A DNA stretch of 64,000 nucleotides from Legionella lansingensis (GCF_900187355.1 NZ_LT906451.1:868501-932500), one strand, 5' to 3'; positions 1-9,437 are shown, numbered from the stretch's first letter. The notes: generated from the letters alone by a model not told the origin. Numbers and translations: made by a program.

Positions 1-300
1 TTGAAGAATCAATGGTTACTTGGTTGGCGAGCAGGAAGCATAAAGTATGCTGCGATAAAAGAAACATTACAAGCTCTGCAACGATTAGACAGCACTGACG
101 TGGATCTAAGCACTAAATTAGATGAAGCGGAGAAGATTATAAAAGAGCTAGCCAAGAATCAAAAAGTAAATGTCAATGGAAGTGGAACGAACAAGACTAT
201 TAAGATGGCTCAAATGACTTTAGTGAGGCTTAAGAAGCCAAAACCTGCGGAAGAAGAAAGAAGCCTTATCCATTGCGACGAAATGATTTCCCTTACCTGA
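1..300 (+). CDS. Hypothetical protein, probably the 3' part of a longer gene
   Basis: The frame is open from the first base and its first codon is TTG, so the real start is probably left of the window and only the last 99 or so residues are visible. The segment is hydrophilic, with a predicted helical, Lys/Glu-rich middle and no membrane segment. The tail carries an EEE cluster about 15 residues from the end and a hydrophobic I-L pair near the last residue, loosely like the E-block type of Dot/Icm secretion signal. I do not recognise the family. It is separated from ugd by about 200 bp without a gene, in which I see only two copies of GGTTCAGT. Confidence 0.45.
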   Translation: MKNQWLLGWRAGSIKYAAIKETLQALQRLDSTDVDLSTKLDEAEKIIKELAKNQKVNVNGSGTNKTIKMAQMTLVRLKKPKPAEEERSLIHCDEMISLT

Positions 301-508
301 GTTCAGTAGCAATGGATTTAAGTTAAGCGCTTAAGTTTCTAACTCGGTTCAGTCTGAGATCTCTGTGGCGCAATAATTAACATATAGTTGTAAATTTAAA
401 CAAAACGCTTTAGCTTAACACCGTTCGGTTCAGTGACTCCTACTTAAAGCTATTTGCATTCTTGTGAATTTGGCTGATAATGCAAGGATTTGCTTTTTTG
501 AGATAACC

Positions 509-1858
509 ATGATCATTTCAGTTTATGGGGCAGGCTATGTAGGATTGGTTTCTGCTGTATGTCTGGCCAAGCTCGGATATCAAGTGATTTGTGCTGATAT
601 CGATGAGCACAAGATTCACATGTTACTAGAGGGCAAATGTCCCATATATGAAGATGGACTTCCAGAATTGTTGGAAGAACAACTAAATAAACGGCTTATG
701 TTCACCAATAACCTGGTTGAAGCAATAAAGAAAGCAGAGATCCACATTATTGCAACGGGGACCCCAAGCTTGCCTGATGGCAGTGCTGATTTGTCCCAGG
801 TTTTTGCCGTAGCTACTATGATCGCTCAAGAGGCGGATATTGACGGGATCTTGGTTATCAAATCCACTGTTCCAGTCAGAACGGGTGATGCAGTTCAAAC
901 TCACGTCGAGGAGGAGCTTTTACGTGGTGGAAAAACGATTAAGCTCGCAGTATGTGCTAATCCTGAGTTCTTACGTGAAGGAACAGCTGTCTATGATTTC
1001 TTGCATGCAGATAGAATCGTTATAGGAGGGGAAGATAAGAAGGCTCTTGATGTCCTTAAGAGGATTTATCAACCTCTTGTTGATAAAGGTATCCCACTTC
1101 TGTGTATGAATCGGCGTTCTGCCGAGCTTACGAAATATGCTAGCAATGCTATGCTGGCCTTAAGAATTAGCTTTATCAATTATATCAGTCAACTTGCAGA
1201 AGCACTTGATGCCAATGTTGATGAGATCCGCCAGGGTATAGGGTTTGATCATCGTATTGGTCCTCATTTCTTGTTCCCTGGCATAGGTTACGGAGGTTCT
1301 TGTTTCCCTAAGGATGTCCGCGCTTTAATACAAATTGCAAAGTCAATCGATATGAATGTCGATTTTTTGGAAGCTATCGAGAATGTTAACCAATGGCAAA
1401 AAGATTGGGTCTTCAAGCAGGTGTCCAAACATTTTCATCATAATCTCAAGGGATTAACAATTGGTCTCTGGGGTTTGTCATTCAAACCTGGAACAGATGA
1501 TTTGAGGGAGGCAAGCAGTCTTGTGATCATTGATTCATTGCTTTGTGCTGGGGTGCAACTTAGGGTATATGATCCGGTAGCCATGCCTGCTGCAAAAAAA
1601 ATATTAGAAGGAACCATCATATGGTGCGAGTCTGCAGAAGAGGTGCTTGATGGTGGTGTGGACGCTTTAGTTATTGCAACTGAATGGCTGGAGTTTAAAA
1701 ATTTTTGCTTGCGTACCCTGAAGGATAAATTAGGTAAAGCACCACTCATTGATGGTCGTAATTGCTTTGATTTGTCCAAAGTGGCTTTTGCAGGATTGTC
1801 TTATTATTCTGTTGGACGTCCTTTGGTCATGGATGGGCAGCAGATGAGGAGTAGGTAG
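509..1858 (+). CDS. ugd: UDP-glucose 6-dehydrogenase
   Basis: Oxidises UDP-glucose to UDP-glucuronate with two NAD+, supplying sugar for surface polysaccharide. The N-terminal Rossmann motif GAGYVG lies at residues 7-12, followed by the conserved NPEFLREG segment, the central-domain LTKYASNAMLALRISFINY helix and the catalytic-cysteine motif GYGGSCFPKD near residue 260. The C-terminal UDP-binding domain contains GLSFKPGTDDLREA. About 449 residues is normal for the family. An upstream in-frame GTG at 464 would add 15 residues before the beta-strand that must begin the Rossmann fold, so I chose the ATG at 509. galU follows after 3 bp; the two genes make and then oxidise UDP-glucose and are surely one operon. 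Confidence 0.95.
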   Translation: MIISVYGAGYVGLVSAVCLAKLGYQVICADIDEHKIHMLLEGKCPIYEDGLPELLEEQLNKRLMFTNNLVEAIKKAEIHIIATGTPSLPDGSADLSQVFAVATMIAQEADIDGILVIKSTVPVRTGDAVQTHVEEELLRGGKTIKLAVCANPEFLREGTAVYDFLHADRIVIGGEDKKALDVLKRIYQPLVDKGIPLLCMNRRSAELTKYASNAMLALRISFINYISQLAEALDANVDEIRQGIGFDHRIGPHFLFPGIGYGGSCFPKDVRALIQIAKSIDMNVDFLEAIENVNQWQKDWVFKQVSKHFHHNLKGLTIGLWGLSFKPGTDDLREASSLVIIDSLLCAGVQLRVYDPVAMPAAKKILEGTIIWCESAEEVLDGGVDALVIATEWLEFKNFCLRTLKDKLGKAPLIDGRNCFDLSKVAFAGLSYYSVGRPLVMDGQQMRSR

Positions 1859-1861
1859 AGG

Positions 1862-2728
1862 ATGCCAATAAAAAAAGCTGTTTTCCCCGTCGCAGGCATA
1901 GGTTCTCGCTTTTTGCCAGCAACAAAGGCCAACCCTAAAGAAATGCTACCTATTGTTGATAAGCCCTTGATTCAATATGCTGTTGAGGAAGCTGTGCGTG
2001 CTGGAATTAATCATATGATTTTTATCACCAGCTCTAGCAAACGAGCCATCGAAGACCACTTTGATAATCATTTTGAATTAGAAAAGCGCTTGGAAGAGCA
2101 GGGTAAAGAGAACCTTTTAGAGGTCGTAAAAAGCGTTTCCCCACCAGGTATCCAATTTACTTATGTTCGACAAAATCAACCTTTGGGGTTAGGTCATGCC
2201 ATATTGTGTGCCGAGCATGTGGTCGGTGACGATCCCTTTGCTATTCTACTCGCTGATGATTTAATCGATGACTCCAGGTTGCCATGTCTAGCTGCTATGA
2301 CAGAGCATTTTGAAAGAGATCAATTGTCCGTTTTGGCCGTTCAGCCAGTTCCTTGGCGTGATGTCAATCAATATGGGGTCGTTAAGGTCGTTGATGCCGA
2401 GGAAAATTATTCCACTATACTTGCAATGATAGAGAAGCCAAAGAGAGAATTAGCGCCTTCTAATCTAGCAGCAGTTGGTCGCTATATCTTCACATCGGCA
2501 ATCTTTTCCTGTTTAAAACAAACGATCCCCGACTATCGTGGTGAAATTCAGTTAACAGATGGCATCCGTGGATTATTGAATGAACAAAAAGTTCAAGCCT
2601 ATCAATTTCATGGGAAGCGTTATGATTGTGGGTCAAAATTAGGTTATTTACAGGCAACGGTTGAGCTGGGACTGCTCCATCCAGAAATTGGGAAGGAATT
2701 TAAAGATTATTTAGGAACGTTATCTTAG
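1862..2728 (+). CDS. galU: UTP--glucose-1-phosphate uridylyltransferase
   Basis: Makes UDP-glucose from UTP and glucose-1-phosphate, the substrate of the Ugd enzyme encoded just upstream. The nucleotidyltransferase signature is at the N-terminus (KAVFPVAGIGSRFLPATKA, then PKEMLPIVDKPLIQYAVEEA), followed by LGLGHAILCA and the DD pair of the metal site (LLADDLI). 288 residues matches bacterial GalU. The ATG follows the ugd stop codon by 3 bp with GAGG overlapping that stop, which indicates translational coupling. The 249 bp after it hold a palindromic repeat and a separate dyad in front of etfB. Confidence 0.97.
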   Translation: MPIKKAVFPVAGIGSRFLPATKANPKEMLPIVDKPLIQYAVEEAVRAGINHMIFITSSSKRAIEDHFDNHFELEKRLEEQGKENLLEVVKSVSPPGIQFTYVRQNQPLGLGHAILCAEHVVGDDPFAILLADDLIDDSRLPCLAAMTEHFERDQLSVLAVQPVPWRDVNQYGVVKVVDAEENYSTILAMIEKPKRELAPSNLAAVGRYIFTSAIFSCLKQTIPDYRGEIQLTDGIRGLLNEQKVQAYQFHGKRYDCGSKLGYLQATVELGLLHPEIGKEFKDYLGTLS

Positions 2729-2787
2729 AAGAAATTAAAAACGAGAGTGTTACTGAATTGTGTCATTCTTGTGTAGGTGTATAGGAA

Positions 2788-2849
2788 GTAGCCTGGATAG
2801 AAGCCCGAAGGGCTGAACCCGGGGTTCACTGCGTTTCACCCCGGGCTAC
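2788..2849. repeat. Palindromic intergenic repeat (REP-like)
   Basis: The outer arms pair as GTAGCC / CCGGGCTAC. Two inner hairpins sit inside: AGCCC-gaa-GGGCT (2802-2814) and CCCGGGGT / ACCCCGGG (2818-2845, perfect 8-bp stem, 12-nt loop). No T-run follows, so it is not a standard terminator. It lies between galU and etfB, outside any gene, and resembles the GTAGCCCGG-type dispersed repeats seen in many proteobacterial genomes. Confidence 0.7.
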
Positions 2850-2926
2850 ATGTTATTCCAGAATGGAATCCCACCCACGCAGAACATAATTTAAATGAGC
2901 AGTCTCTTAAAAACTAACTTGAACTT

Positions 2927-2956
2927 CAGTCAGCATCTCTGGCAAGATGCTGACTG
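2927..2956. promoter_or_regulatory. Perfect 12-bp dyad upstream of etfB
   Basis: CAGTCAGCATCT and AGATGCTGACTG are exact reverse complements separated by the 6-nt loop CTGGCA. The dyad ends 21 bp before the etfB ATG, and no T-run follows. It is either an operator or a strong hairpin in the 5' leader just ahead of the Shine-Dalgarno (GAGAGGA). Its role is unknown; the symmetry is seen directly. Confidence 0.6.
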
Positions 2957-2977
2957 ATTAATTTCCAGAGAGGAACT

Positions 2978-3727
2978 ATGAAAATTCTGGTTGCAGTGAA
3001 GCGGGTAATAGACCCCTATGTTAAAGTTCGGGTTAAATCAGACCACACAGGGGTTGAAACCCAAAACATTAAAATGTCGATGAATCCTTTCGACGAAATC
3101 GCCGTTGAGGAAGCTATACGGTTACGAGAAAAAAATATAGCAACCGAAGTAGTTGCGGTGACCATTGGTCCTGATGCTAATCAAGAAACGCTACGACATG
3201 CGTTGGCACTTGGAGCAGATCGAGCGATCCTGGTGCGTAGTAATCAATCTTTTTGTAGTTTAAATATTGCCAAGTTATTACAAAAGATCGTAAAGAATGA
3301 ACAACCAGATTTGGTATTAATGGGTAAGCAATCTATTGATGGTGATAACAACCAAACGCCACAAATGCTTGCTGCTCTTCTTGATTGGCCGCAAGCAACC
3401 TTTGCATCCAAGTTGGTGGTCCAAGGGAAAATGATAGAGGTTACTCGGGAAATCGACGGTGGTTTGGAAACGCTATCTATGAATCTACCTGCAGTAGTTA
3501 GCACTGATTTGCGCCTAAATGAGCCACGCTATGCTAGCCTACCCAACATCATTAAATCCAAACATAAGCCTTTGGATATTATTGAATATGAGAATATGGG
3601 TGTAAATTTACAAGAACATATTCAAATCCTAGAAACAAATCCACCAGCAGCACGTAGCGGGGGGATAAAGGTGGCCTCCGTGGAGGAATTGTTTGACAAA
3701 TTAAAGCATGAAGCCAAAGTGCTTTAA
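2978..3727 (+). CDS. etfB: Electron transfer flavoprotein, beta subunit
   Basis: The AMP-binding small subunit of ETF, which shuttles electrons from acyl-CoA and other flavin dehydrogenases to ETF-ubiquinone oxidoreductase at the membrane. 249 residues is the usual length. It begins MKILVAVKRVIDPYVKVRVK and has the family signature MNPFDEIAVEEA at about residues 36-47. The conserved GKQSIDGDNNQTPQMLAALL and NLPAVVSTDLRLNEPRY segments are also present. A GAGAGGA Shine-Dalgarno precedes the ATG. etfA follows after 12 bp, so the two are co-transcribed. A perfect dyad lies just upstream. Confidence 0.96.
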   Translation: MKILVAVKRVIDPYVKVRVKSDHTGVETQNIKMSMNPFDEIAVEEAIRLREKNIATEVVAVTIGPDANQETLRHALALGADRAILVRSNQSFCSLNIAKLLQKIVKNEQPDLVLMGKQSIDGDNNQTPQMLAALLDWPQATFASKLVVQGKMIEVTREIDGGLETLSMNLPAVVSTDLRLNEPRYASLPNIIKSKHKPLDIIEYENMGVNLQEHIQILETNPPAARSGGIKVASVEELFDKLKHEAKVL

Positions 3728-3739
3728 TAAGGAGAAAGA

Positions 3740-4678
3740 ATGAGCACTTTAGTAATTGTTGAACATGATAATAAGGTAATGCACCCTTCTACCCGACATA
3801 CGCTTAGAGCTGCATTACAATTCGACCAAAATCCAGTGTTATTGGTTGCAGGTCATCAATGCCAAGCTGTTGCTGAACAAGTAGCTACTATAGCTGGTGT
3901 GCATGCCGTATGGATAACCGATAACGATCGCCTCGAACATCAGACGGCGGAAGCTGTCAGTGAATTGGTGGTATCCATAGCAGACTCTTTTTCTGCCATT
4001 TTGGCACCTGCTTCTACTTTTGGTAAAAATTTATTGCCTCGTATCGCTGCCAAATTGAATGTGGCACAAATTTCAGATATAACACGCGTTCTTGGTGAGG
4101 ATATTTTTGAACATCCAATTTATGCTGGTAATGCAATTGAAAAAGTCAAAGCTTTGGATCCGATAAAAGTACTGACGATTCGAACCACCGCATTTGATGG
4201 TGTTAATGAAACGCAATCTCCTTGCTGCATCGAGCGAATTGATAAAGAGATAAAGGAAAGTGTTACTCGATTTGTAAGGCATGAATTAAGCCGCTCGGAG
4301 CGTCCTGAGTTAGGAAGTGCCAAAATAGTAGTCTCTGGAGGCCGAGGTTTGCAGAGTGCAGAGAAGTTTAAACTTGTTGAAGAATTGGCAGACGCACTTG
4401 GTGCTGCGGTTGGAGCATCAAGAGCAGCCGTGGATGCTGGTTTTGTTCCTAATGATTACCAAGTAGGGCAGACAGGGAAGGTAGTAGCTCCTTCATTATA
4501 TATAGCCATTGGTATTTCAGGAGCAGTACAGCATTTAGCCGGCATGAAAGATTCAAAAGTGATTGTAGCGATTAACAAAGATGAAGATGCTCCAATTTTC
4601 CAAATCGCAAATTATGGATTGGTTGGGGATCTCTTCGAATTGGTACCGCAACTTATTAAGTTATTAAAGCATAATTAA
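3740..4678 (+). CDS. etfA: Electron transfer flavoprotein, alpha subunit
   Basis: The FAD-binding large subunit of ETF. The C-terminal half holds the FAD domain: [68 protein letters not shown] and the final DLFELVPQL. 312 residues is typical. It has a strong Shine-Dalgarno (AAGGAGA) in the 12-bp gap after etfB. The next gene, ald, starts 24 bp later on the same strand and may belong to the same transcript. Confidence 0.96.
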   Translation: MSTLVIVEHDNKVMHPSTRHTLRAALQFDQNPVLLVAGHQCQAVAEQVATIAGVHAVWITDNDRLEHQTAEAVSELVVSIADSFSAILAPASTFGKNLLPRIAAKLNVAQISDITRVLGEDIFEHPIYAGNAIEKVKALDPIKVLTIRTTAFDGVNETQSPCCIERIDKEIKESVTRFVRHELSRSERPELGSAKIVVSGGRGLQSAEKFKLVEELADALGAAVGASRAAVDAGFVPNDYQVGQTGKVVAPSLYIAIGISGAVQHLAGMKDSKVIVAINKDEDAPIFQIANYGLVGDLFELVPQLIKLLKHN

Positions 4679-4702
4679 AAAACTAAACAGAGGAAGAGCT
4701 CT

Positions 4703-5821
4703 ATGTTTGTAGGTGTCCCAAAAGAAATTAAGCCGCAAGAAAATCGAGTCGGTCTAGTTCCAGGTAGTGTGCGCGAAATTGTCAGAACTGGCAATGAGGT
4801 TCTCGTCGAAAAGGGCGCGGGTTTGGGGATCGGTATAAGTGATGAACAATACCATACGGCTGGGGCAGAGATCGTTGCTACAGCAGAGGAGGTTTTCGAA
4901 CGTGCTGAATTAATTGTTAAAGTGAAGGAGCCACAGCCTATTGAATGCAAGCGCTTAAGAGAAGGGCAAACCATATTTACTTATTTGCATTTGGCTCCGG
5001 ATCCTCAGCAAACGCGCTTACTAAAAGAATCGGGTGCGACTGCAATTGCTTATGAAACCGTGACTCAAAATGATGGTGGATTACCATTACTAACACCGAT
5101 GTCGCAGGTTGCTGGACGTATGTCAATTCAGGCGGGGGCACATTGTTTGGAGATGGCTCAAGGAGGTAGTGGTGTTTTGTTGGGAGGGGTACCCGGAGTA
5201 GCACCTGCAAATGTTGTCGTTATTGGCGGTGGTGTCGTTGGTAGTAATGCTGTTCGCATGGCGATGGGAATGGGCGCTCGGGTAACTGTTATTGATAAAT
5301 CTCTCACACGTCTGCGCGAATTGGATTTTCAATTTGGTTCAAAATTAAATACCATGTATGCGACTGTAGAATCTCTGGAGCAGTATGTTCGTGAAGCTGA
5401 TTTGGTGATCGGAGCAGTTTTAGTTCCTGGAGCTGCCGCTCCTAAATTAGTAACGCGCAACATGCTAAAAACCATGCGCCCTGGCTCCGTTGTGGTCGAT
5501 GTTGCGATTGATCAGGGAGGATGCTTTGAAACAAGCCGTGCCACGACACATCAAGTGCCGACCTATGTCGTTGATAATGTCGTGCATTATTGCGTAGCCA
5601 ATATGCCAGGAGCCGTTCCTCGTACATCAACCTTTGCCCTCAATAATGCAACATTACCCTTTGTGATGAGTTTAGTTACCAAAGGTGTAAAACTGGCATT
5701 GCTAAGTGATGGTCATTTACTTAATGGTCTTAATGTTCATAAGGGCATGATTACATACGAAGCTGTAGCTCGTGAGCTTGGGTATGATTATGTTGATGCT
5801 ACAGAGGCATTAGCTAGTTAG
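4703..5821 (+). CDS. ald: Alanine dehydrogenase
   Basis: Interconverts L-alanine and pyruvate plus ammonia with NAD(H). This fits an organism that lives on amino acids as carbon source. The N-terminal substrate domain has [16 protein letters not shown], the pyruvate-binding Lys in VKVKEP (about residue 74) and the catalytic His in YLHLAP (about residue 96). The NAD fold is marked by [18 protein letters not shown]. The loop [15 protein letters not shown] carries the conserved Asp. 372 residues is the family length. The ATG is preceded by GAGGAAG. It is followed by a hairpin repeat and the convergent mrcA. Confidence 0.96.
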   Translation: MFVGVPKEIKPQENRVGLVPGSVREIVRTGNEVLVEKGAGLGIGISDEQYHTAGAEIVATAEEVFERAELIVKVKEPQPIECKRLREGQTIFTYLHLAPDPQQTRLLKESGATAIAYETVTQNDGGLPLLTPMSQVAGRMSIQAGAHCLEMAQGGSGVLLGGVPGVAPANVVVIGGGVVGSNAVRMAMGMGARVTVIDKSLTRLRELDFQFGSKLNTMYATVESLEQYVREADLVIGAVLVPGAAAPKLVTRNMLKTMRPGSVVVDVAIDQGGCFETSRATTHQVPTYVVDNVVHYCVANMPGAVPRTSTFALNNATLPFVMSLVTKGVKLALLSDGHLLNGLNVHKGMITYEAVARELGYDYVDATEALAS

Positions 5822-5842
5822 CAACAACGCGTCCCCGTTTTT

Positions 5843-5876
5843 CCCTCTCCCCTTGTGTGGGCCTTGTGGGAGAGGG
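5843..5876. repeat. CCCTCTCCC/GGGAGAGGG hairpin between convergent ald and mrcA
   Basis: A perfect 9-bp stem (CCCTCTCCC at 5843-5851, GGGAGAGGG at 5868-5876) followed by TAGGGTGAGAGGGG. A closely related sequence lies at 18515-18536, also between two convergent genes, and more diverged versions occur near 41851 and 46736. It probably belongs to a dispersed repeat family and may double as a two-way transcription stop, though it lacks a T-run. Confidence 0.6.
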
Positions 5877-5891
5877 TAGGGTGAGAGGGGC

Positions 5892-8255
5892 TCAGAATAA
5901 ATTCTCTTGAGTATCCGCCTCTACCGAAGTCTCGGTGTCATCAGTGGAAGGTTCAGTTCCTGGTACCTCCTGCTCACGAAAATACTCAACAATGGCATTG
6001 GCTTGATTATTCTTAGCCAATAAACCCGTGCTGGGATCAATGCGTACTGCAATAACATTCTCAGGTTGCGGTAGTTCCCTTTCGGGCATATTAGCGAGTG
6101 CAACTCTCATAAAATCGATCCACATAGGCAAAGCCAAGCCGGCTGCGTATTCATGCAAGGATTGTGGGTTGTCGTAACCCACCCAAGTGGTAACAACCAG
6201 GTCGGCATTAAAACCAGCGAACCAGGCATCAACTAGATCGTTCGTCGTTCCAGTTTTACCAGCCAGGTCAGGTCGATTTAGAACTTTTGCTGCATGTCCA
6301 GTGCCATGTTGAATAACCTCTTTTAATGCCGAAGTCATCAAGAAAGCAATATCACTTGGAATTACCCGAGGAGCAAGCGTTGCATGATCAACTTTATCTG
6401 GTTCACAATTGTCGCATGCTATAGATGGTTTGGCTTGCAGAAGAATCTCGCCATTATTATCGGTGATATGATCGATTAAATAGGGTTCGATTCTGAAGCC
6501 ACCGTTGGCAAAAACGGCGTAAGCAGCAGTTAACTCCATGGGACTAACGGATAAGCTACCTAAGGCTAATGATAATGCACGGGGCAGTTTTTCCTTCCTA
6601 AACCCAAATCGAGAAATAAAATTGATCGCATAATCAAAACCAATATCGTCTAAAACTCGGATCGAGACTAAATTACGTGAATGGACCAGTGCATCTTTGA
6701 GACGAGTCGGTCCATTGAAAGTAAGATTGACGTTGTGTGGGCGCCACAAGTTAGCTTGACTAGGATCGTCAACGACTATTGGCGCATCATTGACTAATGT
6801 AGCCAACGTGTATCCTTTATCTAAGGCTGCGGCATAGATAAACGGTTTGAAGCTTGACCCTGGTTGTCTTTCTGATTGCGTAGCACGATTAAACTTGCTC
6901 TTGTGAAAGCTAAATCCACCTACCAATGCTTCCAGTGCACCATTGTTGGGGTTGAGAGCCACCAATGCACCTTCGATCTGTGGGATTTGAGTCAACTGCC
7001 ATTTGTTGTCCTGATTGCGTACATATACAATGTCGCCAACAGCCACGATTTGTTGTGCTTTGGTCGGAGCGCGGCCCATCCAACCATTCTTAAGAGCGGG
7101 TCTCGCCCATGATAACCCTTCCCAAGTGATGGTAAAATTGCGGCCGTGTCGTGTTGCTGCCATCACTTCTTTTTCCCCTACCGCAAGAATAACAGCAGGC
7201 TCAAGACCATCAATAACAGGATATTGCGCCAACAATTTGTGTAAAGCATCTGGTGATTGGCTATCAACGCCACTTATTTGGGCAACCGGACCCCTGTAAC
7301 CATGACGACGATCATAGGCCAGTAGATTATCAGCGATTACTTTATTTGCTGCAATTTGTAGGGGTGCTTTTATGGTAGTGTAGACTTTATACCCTTTGGT
7401 GTAGGCTTTAGGTCCGAAGTGCTCATAGAGCGATTGTCGAATCATTTCAGCAACATAAGGAGCACTTACTTCGATGTTTGTGCCATGATATTTTGCAGTA
7501 ATGGGTTGAGTAACTGCTTCTTGGTATTCTTTTTCAGTAATGTATTTTTCTTCCAGTAAACGCTCCAGGACGTGATCACGTCGTTTCTTAGCAGCCAAAG
7601 GATTAGCGATTGGATTCTGTGTTGACGGAGCTTGAGGTAAACCTGCAATCATGGCTAATTCTGCCAAGTTTAATTCCTTCAGTGGCTTGCCGTAATAGAC
7701 TTCGGCAGCTGCGCCAACACCATAAGCTCGGTTTCCAAGATAAATTTTGTTAAGATAAAGCTCAAGAATTTTTTCTTTACTTAATTCTCGGTCGATTTTA
7801 ATAGCCAGTAAGATTTCATTAAATTTGCGTAAAAAGGTTTTTTTACGAGTTAAAAAGAAATTACGTGCTACCTGCATCGTAATTGTGCTACCACCCTGGG
7901 ATTTTGTTCCAGTCTGAATCATACGAACCGTTGCGCGTCCCAAGCCAAAAATATCCACGCCTGGGTGTTCAAAAAAGCGTTGATCTTCTGTTGCAAGAAC
8001 AGCATGAATTAACATTGGTGGAATATCTTCATAATTCACTGGTATGCGTCGTTTTTCGCCATACTCCTGAATGAGCAAACCATCTTGTGTATAAATACGA
8101 AGAGGGACTTGCAGACGAACCGTTTTAAGGGAATCTACATCCGGTAGTTGACTTTCTAAATAAAGGTAGAGAAAGCTGACGCCCACAATGAATAGAAAAA
8201 AAAGGCTTAATAATGCCCATAAGCCTTTACGCCAAAAATATGCCGATTTTCCCAT
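5892..8255 (-). CDS. mrcA: Penicillin-binding protein 1A (class A, bifunctional)
   Basis: Polymerises and cross-links peptidoglycan in the periplasm. It has an N-terminal signal anchor (about residues 10-32) and then a GT51 glycosyltransferase domain with the catalytic Glu in ATEDQRFFEHPG and the GGSTITMQVARNF motif. The transpeptidase domain has SxxK in PGSSFKPFIYAAALD, SxN in VHSRNLVS and KTG in GKTGTTNDLVDAWFAG. About 787 residues is normal. The ATG at 8255 is taken; a TTG at 8267 is also in frame and neither has a clear Shine-Dalgarno. An mrcA gene divergent from pilM is common in gammaproteobacteria, but here another gene lies between them. Confidence 0.95.
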   Translation of the reverse strand: MGKSAYFWRKGLWALLSLFFLFIVGVSFLYLYLESQLPDVDSLKTVRLQVPLRIYTQDGLLIQEYGEKRRIPVNYEDIPPMLIHAVLATEDQRFFEHPGVDIFGLGRATVRMIQTGTKSQGGSTITMQVARNFFLTRKKTFLRKFNEILLAIKIDRELSKEKILELYLNKIYLGNRAYGVGAAAEVYYGKPLKELNLAELAMIAGLPQAPSTQNPIANPLAAKKRRDHVLERLLEEKYITEKEYQEAVTQPITAKYHGTNIEVSAPYVAEMIRQSLYEHFGPKAYTKGYKVYTTIKAPLQIAANKVIADNLLAYDRRHGYRGPVAQISGVDSQSPDALHKLLAQYPVIDGLEPAVILAVGEKEVMAATRHGRNFTITWEGLSWARPALKNGWMGRAPTKAQQIVAVGDIVYVRNQDNKWQLTQIPQIEGALVALNPNNGALEALVGGFSFHKSKFNRATQSERQPGSSFKPFIYAAALDKGYTLATLVNDAPIVVDDPSQANLWRPHNVNLTFNGPTRLKDALVHSRNLVSIRVLDDIGFDYAINFISRFGFRKEKLPRALSLALGSLSVSPMELTAAYAVFANGGFRIEPYLIDHITDNNGEILLQAKPSIACDNCEPDKVDHATLAPRVIPSDIAFLMTSALKEVIQHGTGHAAKVLNRPDLAGKTGTTNDLVDAWFAGFNADLVVTTWVGYDNPQSLHEYAAGLALPMWIDFMRVALANMPERELPQPENVIAVRIDPSTGLLAKNNQANAIVEYFREQEVPGTEPSTDDTETSVEADTQENLF

Positions 8256-8459
8256 GAGATATATCAATATAAACGAAATTTATAATTTGCGGATTATAGC
8301 GCTATTTGCTAGTTTTTTGCGAATTATTCAGTAAAATTTTGCGTTTAATTTTAATATAAAAACTAGATGATTGTAGACACCTTCTGCTTTCGCCCGTCTG
8401 TGAACAATGTCTTTTCCCAATTATAAATTCAAATCCCTCTCAAAGAGAGGGAAAGCAGG

Positions 8460-9437
8460 TTAGATATCAAAATCGAGAGATTGAGTTGTGGTACTTTTAG
8501 GCCCGGTCTCTTCGTTACCTTCTTTATCATCCAATTCACCGCCTTCTTTATACTCCAATAAAGAAGGAAGACCGATGCTCGGAAAAAACGGAGAAAGGTA
8601 GTATGGCCTTAAACCAAAACCGCCCATCGAATTCATATTAGATGATCGTTTTATAGAACTGGGTTTTGATTTTTCTGTTGTCTTTTCCCTCTCAAGCTTA
8701 AGCTCGGCCATTAGACTAAGCTTCTCCTGATTGAGTTGCTCAAGCGCTTCATCTGTCCTTTGTTTTTCTTGTTGCAGTTGTTTCATTGTTACTTCTAGGC
8801 TCAGTTTCTCTTCTTCTAATGCTTTGAATCTTTCCTCTAATTCGCTAAATTGCTTCTTTAAAGTGGTATTTTCTTCATTAAGAAGCAACAACTTTAATGC
8901 ACGCTGATGCTCATCGATTAACTCAGCAACAAAGGAATTTACTGTATTTTTTGAGTATTCTGTCAAGCCTAATGGGGTAATGAAATTGTCTTGCAGAAGT
9001 TGTCCAGAATTGCATAAGGTATAAGCTTTATGCATTCCGGATATTCCTCGAACAAACCCATAGATATTTTCTTTTTTATCGTTGTAATTCACAACAATCG
9101 TTTGGTTTTGATAAGTGTTTAGTAACTTATTGACGTTAAGTATAAGATTTTCTAAATGCTGTTGCACTATTATGCATTCTTCATTACTCATCGGTTTATT
9201 TTGAACCAACAATGGTTTCACTTGGTTAATTACAAAAAGAAAGTAGTTCAGCAAGCTAAGCCTTGTGGTATATCCTTTCGTACCATCATTAATGATAGAT
9301 TGCAGGGCCTCAATAAATTTTTCATGTTCCTTTTCAAGTAATTCTTTCAAAGAATAAGGTTTCAAAGTCTGAGTGGAGCTATAACTCAAAACGACTTCAC
9401 ACAACGAATGCACTATTTTTTCCAAACGTGATGGCAT
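8460..9437 (-). CDS. Coiled-coil protein of unknown function, effector candidate
   Basis: 325 residues with no family I recognise. The N-terminal 170 residues look helical and globular. Residues of about 180-255 form a long coiled coil rich in Glu, Lys, Gln and Leu. A Gly/Pro/aromatic linker follows (GFGLRPYYLSPFFPSIGLP). The last 30 residues hold an acidic block (EGGELDDKEGNEE) and end SLDFDI with Phe at position -3. That combination resembles Dot/Icm translocation signals. There is no signal peptide or membrane segment. The ATG has a good AGGAG Shine-Dalgarno. It sits alone between mrcA and pilM, where an extra gene is unexpected, and is probably an accessory insertion. Confidence 0.75.
   Translation of the reverse strand: MPSRLEKIVHSLCEVVLSYSSTQTLKPYSLKELLEKEHEKFIEALQSIINDGTKGYTTRLSLLNYFLFVINQVKPLLVQNKPMSNEECIIVQQHLENLILNVNKLLNTYQNQTIVVNYNDKKENIYGFVRGISGMHKAYTLCNSGQLLQDNFITPLGLTEYSKNTVNSFVAELIDEHQRALKLLLLNEENTTLKKQFSELEERFKALEEEKLSLEVTMKQLQQEKQRTDEALEQLNQEKLSLMAELKLEREKTTEKSKPSSIKRSSNMNSMGGFGLRPYYLSPFFPSIGLPSLLEYKEGGELDDKEGNEETGPKSTTTQSLDFDI

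Noticed and set aside
464-508. GTG start for ugd at 464
   Set aside because: It would place 15 non-conserved residues before the Rossmann strand; the ATG at 509 begins the fold directly.
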